DNA from: RPQK01 sp041946865
Lineage (GTDB): Bacteria; Acidobacteriota; UBA6911; RPQK01
NCBI GenBank assembly: GCA_041946865.1
Contig: JBHGBF010000183.1
Span: forward strand, 1 to 11,630
Reading direction: 5' to 3'
Length of the DNA: 11,630 nucleotides
Positions within the stretch are counted from its first letter, which is position 1. Every line of letters starts with the position of its first letter. This document shows, one piece after another, positions 1 to 7,083 of this stretch. Position numbers and translations under genes: made by a program. Below the pieces are notes generated by a model. The model saw nothing but the letters and a program-made list of their open reading frames with translations, had not been told where the DNA came from and did not search any database.

Positions 1-130
1 GCACCGGCCTCTCTCCTCGTTGCTGCCACACTCCGAACAAAAAACTGAGGGGTTACCTTGCCTCGTCTCCTGGCACTGCCTTGTGTTGTCGCTTGACCGC
101 CCGGCCTCTTGCCCCCTAGACTTCCCGGTC

Positions 131-2884
131 ATGTTGACGCGACGCGCAGGTGTCTGGCTTGTGTTGTTGTTTTCGCTCTCAACCGTGGTGGCAAACGGCT
201 GCCAGTTCTATCCGGGCGCCATTTATGATCCTAAGATCCCAACGCTTCTTCAGGTGACCGGCCACGATTGGGCGGAAGATCTCACCGACCACAATCAGCT
301 GGAGAGCTACTTGCAGACTCTGGAAAAGGCTTCTCCCGGCCGCATCCGGGTGGTGAAGTACGGAGAAACGTGGGAACGCCGATCTCTCTATTACGTCGTG
401 ATTGGCGCCGAGCGCAATCTGGCCCGGCTCGACGAGATCAAGGCCGGGTTCCACAATCTGGCGTACCCTCAGACTCTCACCTCATCGGCAGCTGAAACCT
501 TGATTCGCACTCTTCCTGCCGTCGTCTGGCTGGCTTACAGCGTCCACGGGAACGAAACGTCCGGTATGGAAGCAGCCCTTCTGACGGCCTATCACCTGCT
601 GGCGGCCCGTGGTGATTCGCTTGCCGATCGCGTGGCCGCCGAAACGCTGGTCATTATTGATCCGATCCAGAATCCAGATGGGCGCGCCAGATTCCTCAAC
701 CACTACCGGCAGACGCGAGGTCGCTGGCCCGACCCAAACAGATTTGCCGCCGAGCACCTGGAAGACTGGCCCGGCGGCCGGACCAACCACTATCTTTTCG
801 ATATGAACCGGGACTGGTTCGCGCTCACGCAGCCCGAAACGCGAGCGCGCGTCAAGGCCTTCCTGGAGTGGTTCCCGCAGGTGCTGGTCGATCTTCACGA
901 AATGGGCGCCGAGTCCAGTTACTACTTTGCGCCACCCGCCCCGCCGATCAATCCCCAGATGAGTCGCAGCCAGACCGACTGGCACGTGGTCTTCGGCAAG
1001 AATAATGCCGCCTGGTTCGACAAGCTGCGCTTCGACTATTTCACCCGCGAGGTTTTTGACTCCTTCTACCCGGGATACGGCGAAGGGTGGCCGATGTTCC
1101 AGGGCGCGATCGGAATGACTTACGAACAGGCCGGTGTGCGAGGACTGGTTATCAAGCGGGAAGACGACGAAGTCCTGCGTTTTCGGGATGCTGTTCAGCA
1201 TCACTTCATTGCCTCGCTTTCGACGGTCGAGACCGCAGCGAAAAACCGCGAGGCGCTGTTGCGGAACTTCTACGAGGTCCGAAAAGCCGGCCTTCAGGAG
1301 AGCAAAAAGGACAGTTCGAAAGGGTTCGAACCTGACGGTTTTGTTCTGGACCCGTCCGGGGACAAAGTGAGGGCGGCCAAGCTGGCCCGGGTCTTGATGA
1401 TGCAGGGGATCGAGGTGCGAGTGACCGGAAGGGCGCTTTCGCTCGATGCTCAGGATTACGAGGGCAGCGAGGTAAGAAGCCGGAGTTTTCCCGCCGGCGC
1501 CTACTATGTCCCGCTCGCGCAGCCTGCCCGGCCGCTGGTGACGACCCTGCTGGCCCGCGAAACACCCATGGACGACGCGTTTTTGAAGGAACAGGAGCGC
1601 CGGTATCAAAAGCGCCTTCGCGACCAGTTCTACGATGTGACTGCCTGGTCCCTTCCTTTGCTCTACAATGTCCCGTGCTACCCGGTCCAGAAGACTCCAA
1701 GCGATGACCTGGCTACGCTGCACGAGCTGCCGTCAGTTCAAGGTCAGGTGCTGGGAGGCAAATCCTCGCTTGCCTACCTGGTTCCGTGGGGCACCAACGC
1801 GGCCGTTCATGCGCTTGCGAAAGCTCTTTCGCAAGGGATACGAATTTACTCGGCCGATAAACCGTTTACCCAGAAGCGCCGGAAGTTCCCGGCCGGAAGC
1901 CTGATCGTAAAAGTAAAGGGCAATCCCGCAGATCTGCACGAGCGCCTTGTGCAAGTCGCGCGCGACACCGGAGCTGACATCTTCGCCACTGAGACGGCCT
2001 GGGTCGATGAGGGAGTGAATTTCGGCAGCGCAGAGGTGAGGTTCGTCAAGAAGCCGAACGTGGCTCTTGCTTACAACGTGCCTACCGACGACAGCTCAGC
2101 CGGGGCCTTGAGGTTTCTGATTGAGCAGGCTTATGACTACCCCGTCACGATTATTCCGACCCGTTATCTTGCAACAGCCAATCTGAAAGACCTGGATGTC
2201 CTGATCCTGCCGGATGCGTCCGGTTTCGGTGGAGGCTATCAGGGCACGCTCGGAGAAGCGGGCGCCCAGAAGCTGAAACAGTGGGTCTCAGCCGGGGGAA
2301 CTCTGATCGCCATCGGGGAGGCCACCCGCTGGTTGACCGAGGAAAAAACCGGTCTCCTGGCCACGTCGCGCGAGTACCGGGACGGGAGCCCGGTAAAGAG
2401 CACGGTGCCATCCGGGGAGAAGTCCGGAGCTCAAGCAGAGGCAAAGCCCAAGGAGGAAAAGGCTGCCCCGACGGCGGCGGAAAAGAAGCGGTTTGACCTG
2501 GAAAAGGCGATTTTGCCTGAGAAGGAGCTGCCGGGCAGGATCCCCGGCGCTCTGATGCGGGTCCAGCTTGATCCCGAGCACTGGCTGGCTTTCGGCTACG
2601 ATACCGAGACACCCGTGATGGTCAGCAGCCGGAACATCTTCACCCCGCTCAAGCTCGACAAAGGGAGAAACGTCGGGCTCTTTTCAAAGGCAGACAAGCT
2701 GATGATGAGCGGATTCAGCTGGGCGGATGCGCGGGAGCAACTGGCGGAAAAAGCCTATTTGATGAACCAGCCGCTGGGAAGCGGCCATGTCGTGGCTTTT
2801 GCGGAAGATCCGGCGTACCGGGCGTTCTGTGACGGGCTCAACATCCTGCTGTTTAACGCGATCTTTCTGGGCCCGGCGCACTGA
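131..2884 (+). CDS. Secreted M14-family zinc carboxypeptidase-like metallopeptidase
   Basis: This 917-residue exported protein probably hydrolyses peptides outside the cytoplasm with a single zinc ion. The N-terminus is a signal peptide (MLTRRAG, then a hydrophobic core to about residue 22). The M14 zinc site is visible as HGNE (H139 and E142) and as the third ligand H256 in DLHEMG. The likely catalytic glutamate is E332 in GMTYEQAG. NPDG and DMNRDW around residues 181-229 are also typical of the family. After the catalytic domain (about residues 40-370) comes a long C-terminal region: a glutamine-amidotransferase-like fold near residues 640-740 (ending SAGGTLIAIGEA), a Lys/Glu/Ala-rich linker near 755-800, and a terminal beta-rich segment. 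This layout is common among large M14 proteins of Acidobacteriota and Bacteroidota. The ATG at 131 is chosen because it places the signal peptide at the N-terminus. The open frame extends back to a TTG at 20. No Shine-Dalgarno is visible before 131. A TTGACC (93-98) with TAGACT (117-122) could be a promoter giving an almost leaderless mRNA. The substrate is unknown. Confidence 0.9.
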   Translation: MLTRRAGVWLVLLFSLSTVVANGCQFYPGAIYDPKIPTLLQVTGHDWAEDLTDHNQLESYLQTLEKASPGRIRVVKYGETWERRSLYYVVIGAERNLARLDEIKAGFHNLAYPQTLTSSAAETLIRTLPAVVWLAYSVHGNETSGMEAALLTAYHLLAARGDSLADRVAAETLVIIDPIQNPDGRARFLNHYRQTRGRWPDPNRFAAEHLEDWPGGRTNHYLFDMNRDWFALTQPETRARVKAFLEWFPQVLVDLHEMGAESSYYFAPPAPPINPQMSRSQTDWHVVFGKNNAAWFDKLRFDYFTREVFDSFYPGYGEGWPMFQGAIGMTYEQAGVRGLVIKREDDEVLRFRDAVQHHFIASLSTVETAAKNREALLRNFYEVRKAGLQESKKDSSKGFEPDGFVLDPSGDKVRAAKLARVLMMQGIEVRVTGRALSLDAQDYEGSEVRSRSFPAGAYYVPLAQPARPLVTTLLARETPMDDAFLKEQERRYQKRLRDQFYDVTAWSLPLLYNVPCYPVQKTPSDDLATLHELPSVQGQVLGGKSSLAYLVPWGTNAAVHALAKALSQGIRIYSADKPFTQKRRKFPAGSLIVKVKGNPADLHERLVQVARDTGADIFATETAWVDEGVNFGSAEVRFVKKPNVALAYNVPTDDSSAGALRFLIEQAYDYPVTIIPTRYLATANLKDLDVLILPDASGFGGGYQGTLGEAGAQKLKQWVSAGGTLIAIGEATRWLTEEKTGLLATSREYRDGSPVKSTVPSGEKSGAQAEAKPKEEKAAPTAAEKKRFDLEKAILPEKELPGRIPGALMRVQLDPEHWLAFGYDTETPVMVSSRNIFTPLKLDKGRNVGLFSKADKLMMSGFSWADAREQLAEKAYLMNQPLGSGHVVAFAEDPAYRAFCDGLNILLFNAIFLGPAH

Positions 2885-2963
2885 TCGGCGGGCAAGGCGG
2901 GAGAAGAAGGCCGCGCCGGACAAGAGCGGGGAAAAGAACCAACCGAGCCTGACTGACGGGTTT

Positions 2964-2979
2964 GGGTCACACCCTTTTT
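2964..2979 (+). terminator. Weak intrinsic terminator candidate after the M14 gene
   Basis: A 4-bp GGGT/ACCC hairpin with loop CAC is followed directly by five T residues. It lies 80 bases after the M14 stop and just before the promoter candidate of the next gene. The stem is short, so termination may be inefficient. Confidence 0.35.
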
Positions 2980-2990
2980 CCGCGGGTCAG

Positions 2991-3019
2991 TTGAAACTAA
3001 CGACTCCGTTCAGTAATCT
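2991..3019 (+). promoter_or_regulatory. Possible sigma70-type promoter for the redox cluster
   Basis: TTGAAA at 2991-2996 matches five of six bases of the -35 consensus. After a 17-base spacer, TAATCT at 3014-3019 is a poor -10 (three of six). Transcription would begin about 10 bases before the ATG at 3036, leaving a very short leader. No Shine-Dalgarno is visible there, which fits a short-leader message. The call rests only on this spacing. Confidence 0.3.
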
Positions 3020-3035
3020 ACTAATCTGACTGATT

Positions 3036-3644
3036 ATGAGCTGGCTGCTGCTACTGTTCATGCTGTTGCTGCCTCAACAGGCACAACAAACCCCGAAGCC
3101 GAAGCTGGATGTGCCTGCAACCCACGCGCCGGAGCTTTTGCCTCCCGGTGAACCGCAGGTGATCTCAGTCCTGTCGTTTGATGGGAAAGAGTTCATCAAG
3201 GCTTTCAATGCCACGGCTGACCGGCCGCGCATCGTCATGGTCCTCGCCCCGACTTGACCCCATTGTCTTCGGGGGGCCTCCGAAGTCCGAGCCGTTTTGA
3301 AAGAGATGCCGAACGCTCGAGTCAAGGTGTTCGTGATGTGGACGCCGATCATGCGGAACGACACCAAGGCCAGCGCCACTGCGGGCTCCGCTTATCTCCC
3401 AGATCCCAGGGCGGAGCACTATTGGGACCTCTGGAATTTCACCAGCAAGCTCCTGACGCAGCAGCTGAAATATCCCCCGGAAGAGTTCGCCTGGGATATG
3501 CTGGTGCTGTACAAGCCGCATCTCGTCTGGCGTGACCAGCCTCCCGAGCCGACCGTCTTCATGCAGGCCCGCGGGCTGAAGATAGGTACCGAGTTCAGTC
3601 AGGCGGTGCTGAAGGCCGAGCTGCAGAAGTGGATTGCCGATTAG
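3036..3644 (+). CDS. Thioredoxin-fold selenoprotein with Sec-Pro-His-Cys active site (in-frame TGA at 3255-3257)
   Basis: The reading frame from ATG 3036 meets a single TGA at 3255-3257 and continues open in the same frame to TAG at 3642-3644, giving 202 residues with residue 74 encoded by TGA. The surrounding sequence is RIVMVLAPT-(TGA)-PHCLRGASEV. The TGA therefore replaces the first cysteine of a CPHC motif, the dithiol of DsbA-like and thioredoxin-fold oxidoreductases. It sits where it should, at the end of a hydrophobic beta strand and before an amphipathic helix (about residues 75-91). A second strand (VKVFVMWTP, 94-102) and later EHYWD resemble a thioredoxin-like family I know from environmental bacteria, by recollection only. 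The N-terminus MSWLLLLFMLLLP is a signal peptide, so the protein should work in the periplasm as a thiol-disulfide oxidoreductase or reductant. A SECIS-like hairpin follows the TGA. No upstream in-frame start exists, because a TGA lies at 3027-3029. A gene caller would report two broken pieces (3036-3257 and 3297-3644). The alternative is a pseudogene with one nonsense mutation, which I consider much less likely. Confidence 0.85.
3258..3285 (+). promoter_or_regulatory. Bacterial SECIS-like hairpin following the first TGA
   Basis: CTTCGG (3267-3272) pairs perfectly with CCGAAG (3280-3285) around the loop GGGGCCT (3273-3279). The loop starts 15 bases after the TGA. Bacterial SECIS elements lie in the coding sequence just after the UGA, with a short stem and a small apical loop carrying a G in its first two positions. 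This hairpin has those features. Binding to SelB is inferred, not shown. Confidence 0.75.
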
Positions 3645-3663
3645 TTGACGGTTAACGGTTAAC

Positions 3664-3813
3664 ATGGACTTTTTCATTCTCATCGCCTTTCTTGTTGTAT
3701 ACATCGTGCTCATGAGGTGGGTTCTGCCCAGGCTGGGTGTCTCCACCTGAATGGCCAATCGGTGCCATCTGCCGGGCGCAGAAACACGCGAAACAAAAAG
3801 CAAGGATCAGTAA
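3664..3813 (+). CDS. Very small single-pass membrane selenoprotein with Sec-x4-Cys tail (in-frame TGA at 3748-3750)
   Basis: ATG at 3664 opens a frame that encodes a hydrophobic helix (MDFFILIAFLVVYIVLM, residues 1-17) and then RWVLPRLGVST. It reaches a TGA at 3748-3750 as residue 29. The frame then continues as MANRCHLPGAETRETKSKDQ to TAA at 3811-3813, making a 49-residue product with a Sec-x4-Cys pair (29 and 34) and a charged tail. The arginines directly after the helix suggest the redox tail faces the cytoplasm. The start lies 19 bases after the thioredoxin-like selenoprotein, and a stop at 3646 excludes any earlier start. The gap holds a tandem ACGGTTA repeat and no Shine-Dalgarno. The second TGA with a suitable hairpin makes chance less likely. 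The alternative is a 28-residue peptide ending at the TGA. Function is unknown. A membrane-bound redox partner for the preceding protein is a guess. Confidence 0.65.
3751..3787 (+). promoter_or_regulatory. Bacterial SECIS-like hairpin following the second TGA
   Basis: TCTGC (3768-3772) pairs perfectly with GCAGA (3778-3782) around the loop CGGGC (3773-3777). GTG (3762-3764) and CAC (3785-3787) can extend the stem below a small internal loop. The apical loop begins 22 bases after the TGA and has G in its second position, which fits the bacterial SECIS pattern. A competing hairpin, ATGGC (3751-3755) with GCCAT (3764-3768), starts directly after the TGA. Confidence 0.6.
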
Positions 3814-3861
3814 GACTGGTCACGCGCCTGCCCTGAACTACAACTCCCCACGCCAAAAAAG

Positions 3862-3887
3862 TAGAATTCTTGAAAGGCAATAGGAGG
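3862..3887 (+). promoter_or_regulatory. -10 element candidate and strong Shine-Dalgarno of tpx
   Basis: TAGAAT at 3862-3867 matches five of six bases of a -10 box, but no good -35 is placed 16-18 bases upstream. AGGAGG at 3882-3887 lies seven bases before the ATG at 3895 and is one of the few strong ribosome sites in the window. It fixes the tpx start. Tpx may therefore be transcribed separately as well as by readthrough from the selenoprotein genes. Confidence 0.45.
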
Positions 3888-3894
3888 AAGCACG

Positions 3895-4419
3895 ATGACC
3901 GAGCGAACGGGTTCCGTTACTCTCAAAGGCAAGCCGTTTACCTTGCTTGGACCTGAACTGAAAGTCGGCGACAAGGCGCCGGACTTTGTAGCCGTCGGCA
4001 AAGATCTCAAACCGGTCACACTGGCTGACACGAAGGGCAAGGTCCGAGTGTTCAGCGTTGTCCCGTCATTGGACACCCCCGTCTGCGATGCTCAAACGCG
4101 CCGTTTCAACCAGGAAGCCGCCAATCTGCCAGGCGTGGGCGTCTATACGATCAGCATGGATTTGCCCTTTGCCCAGAGCCGGTGGTGTGCGGCCGCCGGG
4201 GTCGACAGGGTCATCATGCTCTCAGATCACAAGGACGCCTCGTTTGGGACTCAGTACGGCACCCTGATCAAAGAGCTGCGCCTGGACTCGCGGGCGATTT
4301 TTGTCCTCGATGAAAACGACGTCATTCGCCATATTGAGTACGTCCGCGAGGTGGCCACGCATCCCAGTTACGACGCGGCCCTGGAAGCGACAAAAAGGCT
4401 GACAAATTCGAACAAGTAG
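3895..4419 (+). CDS. tpx: Thiol peroxidase (atypical 2-Cys peroxiredoxin)
   Basis: Tpx reduces hydrogen peroxide and alkyl hydroperoxides using thiols supplied by thioredoxin. The 174-residue length is normal for the family. The peroxidatic cysteine is C64 in SLDTPVCDAQTRRFN and the resolving cysteine is C98 in QSRWCAAAG, the same 34-residue spacing as C61 and C95 of E. coli Tpx. The N-terminal VTLKGKPFTLLG and the segment KVGDKAPDF are also characteristic. There is no signal peptide, so it should act in the cytoplasm, or be exported by a route not visible here. Unlike its two upstream neighbours it carries ordinary cysteine codons (TGC at 4084-4086 for C64). Its place behind two selenocysteine redox genes suggests a shared role in thiol redox or peroxide defence. 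A strong Shine-Dalgarno precedes the start. Confidence 0.96.
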   Translation: MTERTGSVTLKGKPFTLLGPELKVGDKAPDFVAVGKDLKPVTLADTKGKVRVFSVVPSLDTPVCDAQTRRFNQEAANLPGVGVYTISMDLPFAQSRWCAAAGVDRVIMLSDHKDASFGTQYGTLIKELRLDSRAIFVLDENDVIRHIEYVREVATHPSYDAALEATKRLTNSNK

Positions 4420-4465
4420 CGGGAATCCAGCGAGTCCGGCTACCGCGCGCACGATCTGTTCGTAG

Positions 4466-4484
4466 TGCCGCCTTCGGGCGGGCA
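4466..4484. other. UUCG-tetraloop hairpin between convergent genes
   Basis: TGCCGCC (4466-4472) pairs with GGCGGGCA (4477-4484), with one bulged G, around a TTCG loop. It lies in the 149-base convergent gap between tpx and the CPBP fusion gene. No T-run follows on either strand, so it is at best a weak or bidirectional termination or mRNA-end signal. I see no gene in 4420-4568. Confidence 0.4.
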
Positions 4485-4568
4485 GTTGAGAGGCGGACAG
4501 GTGCGCCGGACTAATAGCTCGCCTCAGGGCGGGATTACAAAGGATCGGGGAGGCGCATCCTCGACGCG

Positions 4569-6134
4569 TCAGAACGCCTGCCACTTCCTTATCATCTCGC
4601 CATTCTGGCGGAAAATTCGGATTGTGTATGGTCTTCCCGGGCCGATGCCCTCGCCAAGAACAAGCTCATCCCGGCCATCTCCGTTCGTGTCTACGGCGGC
4701 GATGTTGCTGCCGCAGGTCTGGGGATCATCGAAGGCCGAAAACTCGATGATAATCTGCCCCCCGAGATGGAAAATCTGGACGAGCGGGGGATAGCCTTTC
4801 AGCGGGCCTGGCGCGACGGCAAAGCCGGGTTGTCCCGGCGCTACGCGCAGCGTAGTGAGGTTCAGACCGAAGGTTGTCGGGAGGGTCTCAAACGAGTCGA
4901 GACACTGGGACTGGGTGTCGCAAAGGAAAACGCGGGAGGAGTTGACGGAGACCGGCGGGCCCCAGACGAGGAGCCGCGAACAGGCGTCAGTTCCGGCGGT
5001 AGCCCGAGGCTCGGCGGGCGCTGCACGGACCCCGTTTTCAAACCCGTAGCGGAACTCGCGCCCTTTCAGGATCTGTCCCTCGGGTGACAACTCCACGACG
5101 TGGCCCGTACGCCCCGGCCCAGGCCCTTGTGCGACGTAAATTCGGCCGCAGCCGGTCGCCACCCAGGCGCCGTAGCCGACTTCCGGCAGCGCCTGGCGAA
5201 TCTCTTTGAGCAGCCTTCCGGAGGAGCTGAAGATCTGGATAGCCGGCGGATTGCGGGGCCCCGGGCCGGCTGAAACCACAATTTCATCGCCCGGTCCCCA
5301 TCCGAGCTCTCCGACTGCCACCTGGCCGGAAAAATCGAGGCCCGGCAGAGCTGTCCACTCGGTCCTGAGTTTTCCCTGAACGTCGAACACCCGCACTTGC
5401 GCTCGCACGCCTTTGTCCGGGCCCGGCAGCGCCACGATAAACGGCTGGCCGGCGGAATCGTAGCCCCCGGCTACGTTGACTCCGGCGCCGTAGTACTCGT
5501 AGCGGTGTCCAGGCTTTCCGACCTCGAACTGGTTCAGGAATCCATGTTTGAAGAAGAGGACCAGGCAGCCGGTCAGGAGAGCCTGGGAAAGCCAGGCGCC
5601 CGGGAAGCTGGGGACTCGCATGAAGAGCGAGCACCAGACAAGCCCGCCAAGAAAGGAAGCCGCCACCAGCGGCAGGTTCGGCAAGTGGTAAAGCGCAAAC
5701 AAAACGGCCGCCACGACGGCGGCGCCTGGATGGCCGCGACCCAGGATATCTTCACTGCGGAGCCGTAGAAAGTTCTGAAGCACGTGTTGCTGGAGGGCGG
5801 CCCAGCCGACGTACAGGTAAAGATCCTCCCAGCGATCCAGGCGGGCCTGGCTCTTCCAGACTCCAAGCAGGATGATCAACGCGCCCACAGCCAGCGTCAG
5901 CAGCCCGAAAGTCCGTATCGACCTTCCCAAGTTGTCCGAGCGAAACCCCATATCCTCGAGCCGGTCGCGCTGATAAAAGTGATTCCCGAGGACCAGACCG
6001 ATGGCGGCTGTATAAGTGCTGATCAGGAAAAGTCGATGCTCATACTGGAACTTGCCCCACCAGAGGTAAGCCAGGATCAGGCCGGTAAACAGGAGCAGGG
6101 AGAGAAGCGAGACCAGACGGCGCGTTCGACTCAC
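4569..6134 (-). CDS. CPBP (CAAX-protease-like) membrane domain fused to an FG-GAP-like beta-propeller
   Basis: The 521-residue product has two parts. Residues 1-200 are a multi-pass membrane domain with helices near 7-26, 34-51, 73-92, 138-149, 154-172 and 180-196. Its pattern resembles CPBP intramembrane proteases: a first motif in WAALQQHVLQNFL (110-122), a second in FALYHLPN (146-153) and a third in WLSQALLTG (181-189). The usual catalytic glutamate pair is QQ (115-116) and the usual third-motif histidine is Q184. Only H150 remains, so proteolysis is doubtful. Residues about 215-521 hold repeats of the type GPGP-x-PxIQIF-x-GxLxxE (near 237, 290, 337, 442 and 498) and a calcium-loop motif DTNGDGRDE (482-490), as in FG-GAP/VCBS propellers. 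The start is GTG at 6134. It overlaps the btuD stop by four bases (GTGA), with a GAGGGG ribosome site six bases upstream, so it is translationally coupled to btuD. A role in cobalamin uptake is suggested only by position. Confidence 0.8.
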   Translation of the reverse strand: MSRTRRLVSLLSLLLFTGLILAYLWWGKFQYEHRLFLISTYTAAIGLVLGNHFYQRDRLEDMGFRSDNLGRSIRTFGLLTLAVGALIILLGVWKSQARLDRWEDLYLYVGWAALQQHVLQNFLRLRSEDILGRGHPGAAVVAAVLFALYHLPNLPLVAASFLGGLVWCSLFMRVPSFPGAWLSQALLTGCLVLFFKHGFLNQFEVGKPGHRYEYYGAGVNVAGGYDSAGQPFIVALPGPDKGVRAQVRVFDVQGKLRTEWTALPGLDFSGQVAVGELGWGPGDEIVVSAGPGPRNPPAIQIFSSSGRLLKEIRQALPEVGYGAWVATGCGRIYVAQGPGPGRTGHVVELSPEGQILKGREFRYGFENGVRAAPAEPRATAGTDACSRLLVWGPPVSVNSSRVFLCDTQSQCLDSFETLPTTFGLNLTTLRVAPGQPGFAVAPGPLKGYPPLVQIFHLGGQIIIEFSAFDDPQTCGSNIAAVDTNGDGRDELVLGEGIGPGRPYTIRIFRQNGEMIRKWQAF

Positions 6135-6979
6135 TGGTGACCCCTCGTCGACGGGTCTGCCGCACGGAGGCGCGGCTCGCCGTGGTCCGGCTGGCTCGCG
6201 TCAGACTGATCGCGCATCGCTACTGTTGGCTTGCCGGTCAGTGGATTGCGATAAACCATGATGTCCGGGCCGTAGACACGTTGAATCACCTCCGGCGTTA
6301 TGACTTCTTCCGGATTGCCGTGCTTGATCAGAATACCTCGGTCGAGCAGTGCTAGTCGCCGGCAAAAAGCGGCGGCCGCCGTCAGATCATGCAAGACGAG
6401 GACGACGGAAATGCCCCGCTCGAGATTGAGGCGATGCAGAAGTCTGAAAACGTTCAGCTGGTGGTGCAGGTCGAGGTGAGCGTCAGGCTCGTCGAGCAGC
6501 ATGACCGCCGGTTCCTGCGTCAAGGCCCGCGCAATCAGCACTCTCTGCCGTTCGCCCGAAGACAGGTGCGAGATGGGCCGGTCGGCAAGGGGGGCGGCTT
6601 CAGTCAGCCGCAGCGCCTCTTCTATCATCTCTTCGTCCCGTGACTGCCGTCGCTGAGTCCGGCGCGAATGAGGGAACCGCCCCATGGCGACAACGTCACG
6701 AACCAGGAAAGGGAAATCAAAGTACTGCTCGGCGGAAATGACCGCCATCCTCCGCGCCAGCTCTATGGTCGAGAAGAAACTGACAGGCCGGTTCTCCAGG
6801 AGGACTGTCCCTTCCTCCGGCTTCAGCTCTCCACTCATCAGTCGGATCAGGGTGCTTTTCCCGCTGCCATTTGGACCGATCAGGCCTAGAAAAGACCCGG
6901 AGCCGATCTCCAGGCTGATCTTCCCCAGGCGGAATCCGTCACGGTAGCTGAAGGAAACGTTGTCGAGCCGGAGGTCCAT
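6131..6979 (-). CDS. btuD: Cobalamin ABC transporter ATP-binding protein
   Basis: This is the ATPase that powers corrinoid import through BtuC. It has 282 residues, slightly longer than usual because of a polar tail after about residue 250. All ABC motifs are present: Walker A GPNGSGKST (35-43), a Q-loop at Q85, signature LSSGERQRV (139-147), Walker B VMLLDEPDAHLD (159-170) and the switch histidine H197 in LVLHDL. It belongs to the FecCD/BtuCD-type importer ATPases. On sequence alone a siderophore or haem transporter ATPase is possible, but the riboswitch and the BtuF-like neighbour make cobalamin the best reading. The ATG at 6979 has no clear Shine-Dalgarno. Its stop overlaps the GTG of the next gene. 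Confidence 0.92.
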   Translation of the reverse strand: MDLRLDNVSFSYRDGFRLGKISLEIGSGSFLGLIGPNGSGKSTLIRLMSGELKPEEGTVLLENRPVSFFSTIELARRMAVISAEQYFDFPFLVRDVVAMGRFPHSRRTQRRQSRDEEMIEEALRLTEAAPLADRPISHLSSGERQRVLIARALTQEPAVMLLDEPDAHLDLHHQLNVFRLLHRLNLERGISVVLVLHDLTAAAAFCRRLALLDRGILIKHGNPEEVITPEVIQRVYGPDIMVYRNPLTGKPTVAMRDQSDASQPDHGEPRLRAADPSTRGHQ

Positions 6980-7083
6980 TGAGTGTTATCGGTCTGTCAA
7001 AAAAGAAACCTGTCCACGAATTCAGCGAATTTTACGAGTTGAGATCGTTGAAATCAGTCCTATTCGTAAACATTCGCGCTTTA
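6980..7083 (-). promoter_or_regulatory. AT-rich 104-base gap between btuC and btuD, possible internal promoter
   Basis: This gap is much richer in A and T than the genes around it. On the minus strand it holds TAAAAT (7029-7034), five of six for a -10 box, but no good -35. A short CGAATT direct repeat flanks CAG near 7018-7030. No Shine-Dalgarno is visible before btuD. An internal promoter is possible but weakly supported. Confidence 0.25.

Noticed and set aside
482..1723. 413-residue open frame on the minus strand opposite the M14 gene
   Set aside because: It has no recognisable domain and lies entirely under a convincing M14 coding region; a typical high-GC antisense shadow.
2882..2956. 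Readthrough of the TGA that ends the M14 gene as a further selenocysteine codon
   Set aside because: The frame continues only about 23 residues of Gly/Arg/Glu-rich sequence with no cysteine or fold context, so it is a normal stop.
3036..3644. Reading the 3036-3257 and 3297-3644 frames as two genes or a broken pseudogene
   Set aside because: Both lie in the same frame with only the TGA at 3255-3257 between them, the joined protein has a complete redox motif at that codon, and a SECIS-like hairpin follows.
4466..4484. UUCG hairpin as a firm intrinsic terminator
   Set aside because: No T-run follows on either strand; recorded only as a hairpin.
4569..6134. Calling the fusion gene an active CAAX/CPBP protease
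   Set aside because: The EExxxR glutamates and the third-motif histidine are replaced by glutamines, so only a fold-level resemblance is supported.
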